Positions 38,701-53,700 of a stretch of DNA of 64,000 nt are shown piece by piece. This stretch comes from Porites lobata (taxonomy: Eukaryota > Cnidaria > Anthozoa > Scleractinia > Poritidae), in assembly GCA_942486035.1 (NCBI GenBank), contig CALNXK010000044.1, positions 3,087,501 through 3,151,500 on the forward strand, in the 5' to 3' direction. The notes beneath the pieces were generated by a model. That model was not told the origin of the DNA. It saw nothing but the letters and a program-made list of their open reading frames with translations, and ran no database searches. Both the position numbers and the translations under genes were made by a program. The stretch's first letter is position 1, and every line of letters starts with the position of its first letter.

Positions 38701-41700
38701 AGTCTTCAAGAGAAATATATTCAAATGACAGTTGACTAGTTCAGGCCGCTACTTGGACTTCTGTCGCAAGACGAAGTTACATATAATTAAATCACAAATC
38801 AAAGTTAAACGTCGGGAGCTCAGCTGACTCTTGAAGGCTAACGGTGAAACTCACAAGCGCATGCTCACATTAGTAGCGGCAATGTGGTAGATGTTTCAGC
38901 ACTTCCGAGCCTTTATTTGGAGCGGTTTTTTTAAGATTACCCTCCATCCTACCCAACATTTGCTTTTACCATTTCAATCATTGTGACGAGTGCCTGGAAG
39001 AGGGGTACAAGGCTGGCTGGCCACGGTAGAATCCTCTGCATACCCCACTTCCAGTTATACGAAGGAGGAGTTAAATGTATTTCAGCATACCTTGTCAAGG
39101 TGAATAACAGTATCTCCGAGTCCTTCACAGGCAAAGGGTGCTTCTCCTGTGTGGCTGGATGTAGGCGTTGACAGAGTGCTTCCAGATTCCACGTTCTCTG
39201 CGTAGTCATAGATACCTTCTGTAACGGTCTCAGCTGGAGCAACGGCTCCTTCCCTTGTCTGCAATGTAAAATGCACTCAGTCCAACCTCTACTGACGACC
39301 ACCTCTCAAGAACGGCCATTCTTGCCGAGGCGCATACATTCACTCTTGTTTTAACCCCTCTATACTGCCCATCAAAGTTCCAAGGGTGACCAACATCAAT
39401 TTTCTCTTACACACTATCAACACGTGTCCAAGAGAAAAGGATATGAGAATTAATAAAATGATCACCTAAAGGAAAATGCTTTGATCTTAAAGACAAATTC
39501 TCTCAACTATTCTTAAGGGAAGTATAGGGAGATCAGTGTGTATGTGGATATTGGGACTTAAAAGGTAACTACGACAGTAGAGGCTGTTGTAGAACAGTTT
39601 GCCCGTAAAGGACTGTGTGTACATCATCCACAATCGAACCCTTTCGCTATCAAAGTCGAATTCACTTGCTCATCTCGAACATGTTACGCAGCCTTTCACT
39701 ATCAAATTGCTTATCAGTTGGTCATCTTGAAAACGTAACGAAAATAAAATAAAATACTAAAATAAGCCATGACGTTTGGTCCTCGTTTTGATAAGTGGGC
39801 TTCAAAGATTCTCATTCCTTGTCCCGTTTTTCTACACGCAAAGAAAGTGCTGGTAAATGAGGCTTTACTTACATGCATACACAGAAACGAAAACGTGACC
39901 CAAAATAGAGGAGCAGAAGGTAGACTTTTTTTTACACACAAGAAACCTTAACACTACGTCGAAACACATTTTGCCACCTCTAGGGTACCAACCCCTACCT
40001 CTGATTCGTCATCTTCAAAGGTCTCAACTGTTTCACTTGGAGTCAGTTCTGAGTTAGAGCCCAGCCATTCCTGGAACCGCTATTAAACAGATAAGAAAGG
40101 AGAACGATAATTAGACTGGGTATCTGAAACGAGGTTTAAGTCACTGGTACTATTCTGTTGAATGTGGGAGTCAGGGATACAGTGGAGTCCTTCGACTCCC
40201 TCAATTCAAACCCTCGTTAAATCGAACCTCGCGCCTACCTCTCACCAAAATCGATTTCCCCTGGATTTCCCCTTAAATTCGTTTTTTATGTAATTTCACG
40301 CTCGATAACTCGACCCATGTTTTAAGCGGGTGACAAGTCGAAAAAAAAGTGTGATGATGTCCGAAACATTACATTTATTTCACATTTTAAAACAACCGCG
40401 TATTCTTTGTCTTTATTTTTAAGTCAGCCCAGTTTCAAATAAAGTGTTCAACGATGTCTGAATATAATCAGGCACATTGCAGTGCCGGATCCAGACCTTG
40501 AGAAAAGGGGGGGGGGGGGGTCATCCAGACCCTGGGATAAGGGGAGGGGAGCCCCGGTCTCCAAAATTTTTTTTCGGCCTTTCGGACCTCAGTTTGGTCT
40601 AAAAATAAGGGTGAGTGGCGGGGGCATGATAGTTGTAGTCCTTCCCCATCCATTTCCTTATTTTCGGTTATTTGCTTCGAACTCCCGATAACTCGAACTA
40701 GAACTTTTTTCGATTTCCCTAGAAGTTTCGAGTTATCAGGAGTCCACTGTAATTTTTGCTCCAACGATAAAAACTGATAGAAATCGAGAGTAAGTCTTTT
40801 ACTTGTTTTCGTTAAGTCTCACAAGAATACGTATTGCTAATGCATATATAACAGCACCTTCTGGTAATATAACGGAGCATGACATTTCTCGATTTCCAGT
40901 CTACAATTTGGTAGTTTAATAACGGCCAATCAGAGCGCAAAAAGAATTTTAATAAGTTGATACAAGGTAATAGAAGTAGTTAAGCGCTTACCGCCTGCTG
41001 CAGTGCTCCTCCTTCGGCACCTACTACTGAGTCTTCAGTTAAAAATCTCGTCACTAAGTCCTGCAAGGCGTATAGAGCCCGCTGTCTCAAGTAATCTGAT
41101 GTCAACAGCTGGAGCTCCCTGAACAGCTCAAGCTGCAAAATAAGAAAATCAAAATTTATCTGTCAAAATTCAACACTGTTCAGCACTGATCTTGCTCTTT
41201 TCAACTACGGGCGAACCTCCACAAACGGGCACCTCTCCACAAGGGCCACTTTTTTGGGGGGGGGTACAACGGCCCCTTTTTTAGGGGGGGGGGGTGGGCG
41301 GGGGACAGTCCATACATTGATTCTCCCCAAAGTGGCCGTTGTGAAGACGTTGAACTGAAGTACATTACAATAGAAATTGGGAACACCAAACGAAACCATA
41401 GAAAAAATAACAATCAAGTAAGGGATATAGAAAAGCGAACGTGAAGATGTCTTACCAGAAAATGAGGTCTGGACTCATTAAGAGAAATTAAAGTCGCAAC
41501 TTCAGAATATATTGAATCTCTTAATGCCTCAAAGAGGGAAAACTCACTACCAGCTTCTGAGGCTCTGTGAGAATGGAGAAGAGAAAAACATGATTCAGCT
41601 TGACTCAATTTAGCCTGAGAAGACAGCCGACATTTCACGACGCAAAAACCGGTTTCCCAGCGAAATGAAGTCTGTTTTCTCACGCTAAATTCCATACTGG

Positions 41701-44700
41701 TGACGCGTCACACTCAGATCTGGATTGTGAATCTGATTGGTTGAAGCAAATTTTCCTCGCGGCACAACCAATTAATAGCTATACCCAGTCCTGGGAATCG
41801 ACGCGTCATTAGTATGAAATTTCTACGCTTGTTCCTCAGCGTCATTTCGCGGGGAAACCAGTGGTAGCGTCGCGAACGGTCGGCAGTTTTCCCAGGATAA
41901 ATTGAATGAGAACAGAAAGAAGGATACGAAAAAAATATCACGAAATACAGTAACTTACCGATCGGGCTCTTGCAAAGAGCTACGGAGAAAAGAATAATTT
42001 ATTAATTATTAATAAAAAAGTGGGTTTTTAATGGAATGGCTCCAGTCATTTTTCACTTAAATGCCGTCTTTATGCCACAAATTTTGTCTGCATGAAGAGT
42101 TTCTTTTGCTTTATACAATAAAGAAAAATAGTTGGGCTACACCCAAACAATTTACAAATAATGAGCCTAAGCTGAATTAGGCGAAAATAAGTGGAACTTC
42201 ACCCAGTTGGCCGCTTACTAACAGGAAGGCTGTTAGTTCTTTAATAGTTTATTTTTGCGTCACGAAAACGCTAACTACGGACCTTAACGTTCACATTTAA
42301 TACTACATTAGAACCACAAACAGAAAGAAACCCTGTACCTTTTAGTCACATCCTGAACATCTCCTGGCACACTGGAGGCCCTTGAAGATGTCTCCACTGA
42401 CTCAGCCACCAACTTCTGTACTAAAATTCCAGTGCTTTTCTGTGCTGATTTATCTTTCTGCGCAAGGTCAGCTACAGCCGAAGCCCTCAGTGGTGTGTTG
42501 AAAGTTCGACCAATCACATCTGTGGTACTCTCTGTTTTGGCAGCAGCGGCACTTGTGACTGTCAGTTCTAGTGAACAAGGCTTACTTTTAATTTTCAGGA
42601 AACCTTCCGATGGGGAACTTAGATTAGAGAAGCCGTGTCACGAAAATTATCATAATTAAAACTGTGGTAACCGCTAACCAACTGAGTAGCATAAATAAAT
42701 TTAAACTGTTCAGAACATGAAAAGGGGGCGTAAAATACACAGCAAATACAAAAAAAGGAGGGAGGGATGGAAGAAGTTGACGACGATTGAAAAGGATTAC
42801 AACCGTGGTACAGTCGAACCTCCACTAACGGCCAGCTCTCTACAACGGCTATTTTTTTTTTGGCGGACAGTCCATACATTGACTCTTGTTTAAACCTCTC
42901 TACAACGGCCATTTTCTTCTGCTCCAAGGTGTCCGCTGTGGAGAGGTTCAACTGTATTTGAAAACATGTTAGCCTTACAGTTATTCAAGATTCATTGCTG
43001 TTTTTTGTAACAATTGATTTAATGCTTGGGAGACTTTTGTTTGACACTAAGCTGTGATTTTGCCATTCACAGGTAATTTCTCAAGTTCCATAACGAATAA
43101 CGACGCGTAATTGACATTATTTCAAAACATAATGAAGTAAACAACGTGACAAAGCCCCTTTAATATTAAGAGATTCCTTGCCAATTATAATTATTATTAT
43201 AGTTATAATCAAAAAAGATAAATGTATATCGTCAGAATATGTAGAGCAGTCAGCTCATCAATTAGAACTGGACCATTTTGGATTGCCGAGGCGGCAGCAT
43301 AGTTCTTCGAGTATGACAGTGGCAATTCTTTACTTCAGATCTACAAGGTTTTTCAAAAAAAGCTGACAAACAGCCAAAGTACACTCGACTATCTAACAGT
43401 TGCTATCCGTCTGTATTTACCGTATATATATTATGCTATATATAAGTAGTCTCCTACCAGGTCGTTTTTAGTGCCAAAGAACGGCTGCGACGGAGACTTA
43501 TAAATGAGCAGCTTTATTTGGCGTCAAACTTTAAAACAATACATTCTAAATCGGTAACAACTTAAAAGCACAACTTAAAACACGTGCCACTTAACAAGAT
43601 AAAAACATTGGTCATTGGGTGGTTTTGACAAGACACTTTCTGCACGTATCTTATCTTGGAGATAATGGGTGCTTACCACTCAAACAACCCACCCGGGTGG
43701 AAGTCTTGAGCATGACCATTAACTATGAAATTTGACACAGTGGGTGTACGACCCGGTACAAAGCATATCCAAATCAGCAGAACAAACAAAAAAGAGTGGG
43801 TAACTGCGTCGCTTCAAATCGCAGCCCATATTTTTCTAACGCAAACCATTATTTTTTGGATTTTACAACTTGAATTTTTGGTGTCCCTATGTACATGTGG
43901 GTCTACCAATAAACAAACACACACGTACCTTGGTATGAGCTGGGATCATACTTCCGCTTCTGTTTAACAGTAGCAGGTGATAAGCCCACCCCTGCTGAGC
44001 TGGCACCTACTTCTCGAACCACTTTGACAGAACTGGCCAATCCTGAGGAGGTTGGGGGAGGGGCAGGTTCAACAGGATGGCCGCGATACCTAGTAGCCCT
44101 TGGACTTGGGATGCCTGTGTCTGGGTTTAACCCAAAAGACTCCTGAATAGGTTCTCGCCTGCTCCCAGACGGTTGGGTGTTTTCCCTTCGTTCAGTAGTT
44201 GACGCGGTGGACTGCAAAGCAAAACAACAATAAAAAAACAAACAAACAAACAAAAACAATGGTTAAATTAATATTAATAGTAACGATCAAAGGTCAGGGC
44301 CAGTTCGTGCCTCCACCATACCAACGTCTGTATATTTCGCGATTTTGTGACGCAAATTTTCGCTTGCTGTGGTGGACACATTACCTTAAAACTTGGTAAA
44401 AACTTGGTAAAAACTTGGTACGTTTCCTACTTTTAAGGCGCTCTTTCCAGCAGTGCCGATGGATATTTGTTTACTGGTCTTTATCAAAACTTGAAAAAAA
44501 AAAAACTGTGGCACGGTCTATGTCGTGGCCGACATTTATCATCAAGCAAGACTGGGGATGTAGAAAACAGCAACCCTTCGGATGAGGCTGCCACGACTCC
44601 TTGATTTTTTTTTAGAATTTCACATGGCGAATACGCGAACAAAAAGATTCGCCAACCCGACGAAAACGCCTACATGAAAGCATATCTATTCCAAAGAGCG

Positions 44701-47700
44701 ACTTCTTTAGTTTTTCAGTGTGAAGATTCAGAGCAACTAACCGGACCAACTGTAGGATGCCAAGCAGCTCTGAATACAGGTGCCGAAGAAGGAGGCTGAT
44801 AAGTATTACTGAAAGAAGCCTGACTATTCACTGGAGCCGAGAAGGGTGGCTGTTGTGGACTGTGAAATGGCAGATTCATAAACATCGGAGAGGTATTAGC
44901 ATCGTTTGGGGACGCCGTGAAAGGCCTTTGAGGTGAGGGGTAGTTTTCACTGAGAGCCGAAGAGGGGTTGTATGAAAAGAGTTGTTGGAATTGCTGTTGA
45001 AGAACTGCCATGTCTTGATGCTGTTGCTGAAGTTGGGAGTAACACTGATTGAGGCTTTGAAGTATGTGGTGCTGCTGCTGCATGTAGCGCTGTTGTTCAA
45101 AGAAGCTTTGGAGCCCTTGATACGCTTCTTGCTGCCTTTGCTGATACTGCTCAAATGGGTTACTGCCTGTAATGTGAATGCAAACAAAAAAAGAAACTCG
45201 CACAGATGACACGTTTGTTCAAGTAAAAATAATTGATATGAATTAAAACGGCTCCTAAACAAAAAATTTGCTGAGAGTAGGCACAAGATACAATACACAG
45301 CAGCTTCCCTGAAACTTCCCTGAAAGGATAAACATTTCGGCCAAAAGACATTTTAAAAATTAAATGAGTTTAATTCAATTGGAAACCAAGCCTTAGGAGA
45401 GCTAGAGTACTGAAAAATCAACCAAAATACCAAATAAATAAATCAGAGCCTGTGTAACAATAATGGCCTCTTTTAAGTAGCTTTTCTTTATCTTTACACA
45501 CATATATGGGAGTGCGACTGACGTTATTACACTGTGCACTTTTCGAAACAATAGTCACCAACTTAAAAGATGGTTATCCCATAGGTTTGGAACACCAACA
45601 TGGCCGCCGTTTCATCGGTTTGGAACACCGATATGGTCATTATGGTACCGTGACGTCATGTGAAAACGCTCTATAATGACTACTATAAGAAAAAGCTTAC
45701 CGAGACCACTCCCCGAGCTGGAAATGTTCTGGAAACCAGCCGAACTCGGAGACGGACCGCTTGTGACATTTCGACTAATCACGGTGGACACTAGCATCTG
45801 TTGGTCTCTAAGAAGGTCATTACACAGGGTGGTAAGGTTGGCCACTTCCTGGTGGAGACGCTCACAATGCTGCTCCCAAACCTGACGCTCCATGTTAAAC
45901 TGTTCCTGTTCACGATCTTTGATGAGTTGTTCAGCAGGTGTAAAATTCTTAAAACAAAAAAAAGCTCTTCAGTTGGACAGAAAAACTCTCGACATACCGT
46001 AAACTGCTGTTTATAAGTTCTTGCCTTTAGCAGGGCTAATAAACGGATGTACTTTTTTGTTTACAGGTAGCAAGAGAGACTAATGGAGAGGCCTTTGAAC
46101 GCGAAGGGCGGGGGATGATGAGTGGGGTGGGGTGAGGGGTGGCTTATGAGAGGTAGTCGGTATCAAACTTCACTACCCAGGAACGAGGGTAGTCCATTAC
46201 TCTATACAACAAACACAGAGCAGGATCTGCAAAGCCCTTCACCCAATAAGCATTCTTTAGAAAACAGCCATTTCCATAGAATATCATGATAAGAAATACC
46301 ACCCTCTGCCTGACGTTAAAGTCAATAAACTAAACGGATAGGTTATTAGAGCAGAGTTTAAATGGTCAGGTGTATAACAAAACTAAGTTCAAGGTGTTTA
46401 CACTTGGCCAACTCTCCCATCTAAACATTGTTTGCTGTCAACAGCGTCAAAGCAGCTCACAGCCCCCACTGGAGCCCCATTCACACCAAAGCTATAACAT
46501 GTTTAAAAGCTGTTTAACACGGTTTAAAATTGTTTTCGTTATAAAAACGGCTTACTGACTTAAGTTTATTGCAAATTTACAGCAAATTACAAAGCATGTG
46601 AAGGATGTTGAATTTCATTTGAATCCTGTGTAAAAACCTGTGCTTCAACCTGTCTGCTTTTCATTTTATAAAACCTGGTTTAATTAAACATAATTGTTTA
46701 GCTGGTGTAAATGGGGCATAGAACACTATTTGTCTATTTACAATAAACACCTTACAAACAGATTTAGAGTTCCACTGTCTTAGAGCGTAGTTGAGCGTTC
46801 TTACTGATGAAACCTTGACTATACCTCTTGCCTTATCCTCCCTCTGGAATTCCTGTCGAAGTAGAAAGTTCTGGGCCAATCTTCAAATGTTAGGCCTCTT
46901 TCTCGGTCTCTTTTACGGGCTCCGCCTGTGTGAGTCGAACAGGGAAAAGTTCATAGAAAACGCAACCCAACAAATAACAATTCAATTTTACGAGGGTGCA
47001 ACAGGTCTTGTATGAATCTGAAGGCAAAAATACACTAGCAAAAGGACTTCTATTATTATGCGCTGTGTTTTAAAAATAAAAAGATAACTGTCTACATGTG
47101 CTTGTACTTTCGTACACGTTCCTCTCGTATAAGGGGGAACAAAATGTTAGATCTTTTAGAGCACGTTGGGAACCAAAATCAGACATCTGCTTGGGTTATT
47201 ATTTCAAACTACTGACAAAAAGGGTGTTGGGTTTTTGTAGCTAAGCAATTATGGTACAGATTTCAAAACTCAGTCCGAGCTGGTTTGATCAAGTCAATAA
47301 AAAGCAATTTTTAAGGGCACAGAATGACAGCTCAAGATGTACAACAAAAGCACTTATGAAATGTTTGTTAAAAAATGCATGACCGCAAGGAACTGTTCAA
47401 GACCACCAACCAATTGTGACACTGACCTGATAAGATTGTACTATCTAGCTTCCTCTTTTTGTTTCTGTTTGTTTGGGAGGTACTGTCTACACTGTCTCTG
47501 AAAGCAGACATGCGAGGCACTCGTTCCCTGCTCCGGAACACAGCCTCAGCACCGCCAGAGAAAGCCACTCCTGCTTCTAGCTGTTCTTCCTCTTCTTCTT
47601 CCGCCTGTACAATTCCTTCAGGAAAATCATCTTCTACTTCAACTGCAATCTGCAGTAAAAGGAAACAGGACGTAATATAGCTATGACTTCTAATGATACA

Positions 47701-50700
47701 CTACAAAGCAATTGATCACAACCTGCCTCAAAGAAAACTTTAAAAAGTACTTCAACCCTGAGCCTATCGCTCGCAGAGGCAGTTAACCAAAAAAGCTGAC
47801 TAAAAGAACTGAACATTATATAAATTTCACACGGGCAATCTCAAATTCACGCAAGAAGATTATTTGAAAACGAGGCTTGGTATAGAAATTTGCTCGTCTG
47901 ACGTGAATATATGTCATTACATTCATGTTTTTATGAAACCGTACCTCTCCTCCCTGATTTTCATCATCAGAGCCATCAGCTGACACTGCAGAGTCATTCT
48001 GTGTACTGCTAGGTTGGGTGGAACCTCCCCATGTGGCTGTAGTGATATCAGCACTCATCATACTCACTCCAAACCCTTCATCTAAATCCCCACTCCTGCC
48101 GCTTCGAACTGAGTAGGTGCCACCTTCTGACACATCATCCAAGCCAGCCTTCTTTCGTTTCTCTAAGAACCTTTGTTTTCTTTTCTTAAGCTTTTCTTCG
48201 TGTAGTTCCCTTTGGCGTCTTAGTTCTGACCAAACTAATGCACTAGGACGAGCTAAAATAACAATTATTATGCAAAAGTGTCACTACAAGCACGCGACTA
48301 ACTATTGTTACCACTGTTTTTGTTTCGTCATTCCTACAGACATTATTGGGGACAATCGTTTTTATACAGGTAAAAGTGACATACACCAACAGACAATAGA
48401 ATGTTATAACAGAGGGTTTTATCATAACGGGTTTGAGTTTAGTCAAAAGTTTAATTAATTTTCCAATCTTACAAATAAAGGTTCCTACAAGTTGATATAG
48501 CATATTTTAGTGTCTATGTCACACTCTGGTTTTAAAAAATCTTCCAGTGTGTGTATACATGTAGTAAAAGCTTAACAATACACTTTAACTTCTACTGAAT
48601 TAGATTCTGCACGATGATCTGATACTCTTCTTTTGGGAATACTCGGATGTTTTCTTTCAACTGGCAAACTGCCTGTGTCACTAACTGAATAACATTTTTC
48701 TTATGTATTCACCAGGCTTAAAATTCACTAACACATTTCTATCATCTTATTTCTTAACAAAAGGCCTTGCCACCTAATACACAGAAAACAAAAGACGACT
48801 AATTCACCTCTTGGAGGTTCATTTGAGTCCACAGATCTTGCAGCTCTCAGATCACTTCCATAGAATGGTGTCTGCGTTGACATTTCTCTATTGACGGGCC
48901 GATGAATAATTGGTCTCTTGGAGCCATCTGCTCGACTGATAGTGAAAGTATCATGCCTGAATACAGATCCGCCCGTCTCTGGCTTTTGAGCCTGTGCTCG
49001 TGTGGTCTAAAATGTAACATAACGAATTAAAGGACGTCAACAACAAAACCATCAAACTGAACTTTTTGTCTCCAAAGTATATGACATGCACTAATATTTT
49101 GAGCGAGAAAAATCTTCATTAATTTGTACAATTTAACGAACTACGAAGCTATTCAAGTGACTGGAGAACAGATCTAAAGTAACATTAAGCATTTCTCTGG
49201 TTAAAAACTTTAAGCTTGGACATTGGCTTCAATGAAATTTATCATTTAAGTTCAGTGTGCAAAGAAAATAAGTTCAAGAGCAACCAATTCAGACAAGCTG
49301 TAGCTAGCATGTACTGGCCCTGAATTAATTTTGATGAGCAGGATAAATTATAGACTTTCCAAAAGTCCTTTACTGTTTTTCCTGGTTGGTTATGCCATTT
49401 TAAACGACTTTTAGTACCTGCTTGGCGTGAAATTCACCAGTCAAAAATTCTATCCGTGACGTCATGACAATTGACCAATAAGACAGTGAGTAATATTTCA
49501 CGCCACTCCTGACACAGCATAATGTCAAACACTTTTTTCCCACATGAATTTATATGATTCAAATTCATTAAGGTGAAACAAGTCAACCTCGAGACTTTGT
49601 CGCTCGCTCGGTCACTGTGCGACCTCATGCATTGAAGCTCACTTCACTCACTTTTAAGAACAGTAATTACTTATGGGAGGTCAACTCGTCCCAAGTCTAG
49701 ATAAATTATTAATCACCATAGGCCACTTTACAGTTATGTATGGAAACCAGGCTGGAGTTGACTTTCTTTTCATACAATGCTTTCTTCTTTCTTATGTGAA
49801 TCTTGTTGTTTTTATTCTAACTAGTAACTTCCATAAGAAAACAAAGGAGGTTTGTATAAAAACAAGGTCCACCTCAGCCTTGCATTCACTTGAAGGCTAT
49901 GGTACTAAGCCCTTAACTGTGAAATAGTATAATAATTATAATCACTTGCTTCACTAATTTTAATAATAACTGTAAAAATTCCACTTAGACCAGTATGAAA
50001 TGCAGCTTTCAATCCACATGAATTGATTTGGAATGTAAACGTTTGTCTTTCAGTACTTCTGTGACTTGACTGTTCCCTCCACGGGCTTTTCTTGCCCGTT
50101 AGGAACGTTAAGAACAGAATTCTCTAGTCAGAACATAAAGTCCACTGGTCCCAGGCCATCAGACACGACTTCCCTTACACGAAGAAGTTGCACTTGACCT
50201 TTTCTCAATCTAAATGAACTAATCACCATTATCTTTCATGAATTGATTTAGTACTTATAATATGATTCCACCATCTTTACCTGGGTTGCCACTGTAATGT
50301 GGGGTTTGGAGGGTTGGCTCATTCTTGTAAGCTCCTCCTGCATCTCCAGTAACCTCTGCCTTTCTTGTTGCAGCTGCTCCAGCTCTTCAGTTTGTTTGCG
50401 CAAATACCTTTGATAAACTGCTTCTTGGTCGCTTCCTGCTGAGGAAAAGAATAAAATTTATTAGTATTTATGATAAAAAGTGCCACTTAAGCAGGTCTTA
50501 AAACATTTTGGCTGCCTCTATTTCATCTAAACACCAACCATCAAGCTGCAGCATCCCGTTTCTGATTAATGAAGTGGAATCTCCACCAGCCTCCTCATCT
50601 TCAGTAGCTGAAGTAACCTCCTCCTCTTCATTTTGAATGTCAACGCCTTCATTGTCATCTGAAGGCTCAGATCTGTTGCTTTCACCTCTTTCCTCCTCAT

Positions 50701-53700
50701 CTTCTCCCTCTCTGTCATCATCATCATCATCATCGTCATCATCATCGTCATCATCATCATCTTCATCATCAAAGTCTTCATCATCAAAACTTAGTTCTGC
50801 TAGCTCTGCTGGTAAAGCTGGTGATGAGTCTGGAAACTAAAGAGAAAACATATGGATGTAACATGATCGTGTACCACCAAACAGTGTTCAATCTAGAAAT
50901 TAACCATGTGACATGTTAAATTGGGTCATTTCGAAAATGGTCTGAGTCAAAGTATAATATTGAAACTTTGAACTACAGACATCATCCGAAATATCACCAG
51001 TATATATATTTTATAGTTTAATGCTTTTCACAGTTTTGATTCCTTTATTGCAGTAAACAGTCAAATACTGATAACATCAACATGGAGGCTGGCACTGCAG
51101 GTGGTACCGCAGTATGAATTGGCTTTTAAATTATAATTGTAAGGCTGGAAGGTTATTTTAAGATACACATTGACTATACAGCCTTCTGCTTGCAGTCAGG
51201 AAAGTCACTGGTTCACTTGACAGACCAAATGGCACACATTGGGGATGCTCTTACGGTGGGACTTCCTAGTTTCTTAGCCAAGAAAGCACTGTTAAAGTGA
51301 GATTTACAAAAATTGCGGCAGAATCAAAAAACACTAAGTTCCTTGATAGTTTCCCAAAAACAAGTTGGCAACAGTTGGCCACAGACTAGCATTCAAGACT
51401 GTAATATCGGAAGACTAAGGACAACAATTTACAAATGGATGTAGTATTCCAAACCATGTGGACTAAAATTGTACTTTTGTTGTGTCTCTATTGTTAAGTA
51501 CTGACATAGCCCTAACATTATCAAATGTTTTCTCTCCTTAAAAAGCAAATACCTGTTGTATCTTTTTCACAAGTTCCTGGAGTTGTTTTAGTTTCTGCTT
51601 TGCAGAGTTCAGTTTCCTAAATTACAGAAGAACAGAAGAGAACGATTACAAAGACAGAAATGGATACATGCAACGAAAAATGTTGATTTCCCTGTCCTAA
51701 AATAGCCATTCGCATTATTCAAAGAAACCATCTAAAGAATTGCTCACTTGACTTTGGCTTGAAATTCAGGATCATCTTGCCATGCTAAAGTGTTGACACT
51801 TGAACTAGCAGCGCTCTCTACGTCAGTGTCTGTCTGTGACTCTGGCTCAGATTCCTCTTCAGTAGTCTGTGTTTGAACATCTTCATTGTTTACTCTTGAT
51901 GGGACCAACTGCAAAGAAACCCAATTTTCTCGTGTAAATTGCGTCCATTATGGTAAATTTAAATGTATAAAACGTGTGTGATACTGCAATATCTGTAGCG
52001 TATACTACTATGGCATTTTTCACTTACTATAATCGCTCGAGTAAAGGCCAATAATTATTGGGCTAGTGGATTTGCTATCGGGTTAGTGAATTCTGTAATT
52101 AACTTGCCCGATGGGCGAGTGAATTTTGTTGAGGAATTCAAATTACAGAAGAACTGTGAAATCAATCTGCTCATCAGAGCGTTTTTGGGGCTAGTTGAAA
52201 TGATATTTGGGCTAGTTTATGTTAGCTTCAGCTTGCCCAAATGGCAAGCTGTAAAAATGTTTTTCTTTGCACCCTGCTTTGTAGAACAATGTAGCAAACT
52301 AATGTTTCAACTCATTGCGGTTCATTATAGCGTAACTCTCTGTAGTTTAAATACAGTTGTTTAAGCTTATATTTATTTCTGATCACATCATTGCAACCAA
52401 CCTGAACGTTTTCATTTGTCTGTTTGAATAGGTGAGCAACCCTTGCTCTTGCTTCTTGAAGTTGTCTGTGAGAAAATTGAAAAGAACAAAGTAGCAAATA
52501 CTTGGATATTGTAAGGTATCTTTTTCCAGTCAAATTTTACAGCACATTTTCTGGGTGTTCGTGTCTACATGTATATAAAGAGGTCTCAGGGCATTTTATG
52601 CAGGTTAACAATATTTTCTGTTGGTTTAACTAGCATAACACTCAACCCTAACATCTAGCATGCAGAGGAGAAGAGGTCAGCTTTTAAGGTTAACATCGGG
52701 CACTGGTGGAAATTTCAGTAAATAATAGTGTGATACTAGGAAGAGTCACTGTCAAGGTCTTGTGGTCTACTCCCCCTTTTCTTTCCTTCTCATTTTTTCT
52801 CTTCGTTTCAACGGAAAGGGGCTGAAGAGTCCATCCACTTCATCTACAGTGGCTCACATTATGGCTTAGTCTTTTCGTAATTATTTTTTTCAACTTTCTA
52901 TTTCCTGATTTAAAATGTTTAGGACAATTACCATTGACAACAAAAACATTTCTTAAAGAGTTGCACCTTATTTTCCCCAAAAGATCTGGATCGACAAGAT
53001 CAGAACTTAATAACCAGTCAGTGCTGCTCGTGCCCTGTTCAACAGGTGCACTAGCTCCACCAACTGCACCTTCAAGTTCTTCTGGCTCCTCAGTGCTCTG
53101 AACTGGAATGCTCAGCTGTTCCACTGCAGGGTGAGTTTGTGGCACACCCTCTGGTCTCTGGCTTAGCTCACCTTGTGAAGGCTACAGAAATTAAATAAAA
53201 ATATATATAATATAATTATGCAAAAAAATACATTTCCCAGTTGAGAACATTTCAGATGACAAACAAGAACATTGGGTGTCTAAAATGGCATTACCCAAGC
53301 CAGAAACGTAAGTTATCCAGCAGTCTGATGTCATTTACTGTGACAATGACGGACAAAACTTAAAGTTCACAAGTAATACCAATTTGATTATACCCTAACA
53401 AAAACAAATTGATTCTTGTAATCTACAGTTACCCCAAGTTTCAGTAAAACTACATTAATAACTTTCATTTCTTCCAGTTCTCTGGCCCTCTACTTCTTGT
53501 ATTTTGCCTTTTTGCTGTTCCATAACAGTCTTTTATATTGGTTATGTTTTCCAAAAACAAAGTGTAAGTGGGTTGGAGAGCCAGGTAAATCATTCATTGC
53601 CTTTTGCATTTCAAGCAATCATCGCCATTTGGCAACACTTTCAGTGTAGTTTTTGTCCTCAAGAGGCCATTCATCAAAGTTATCTGAGATTGACAAAGTT

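Noticed and set aside
50637..50840. Plus-strand poly-Ser ORF
   Set aside because: Antisense shadow of the poly-Asp PCM1 exon 50836-50539.
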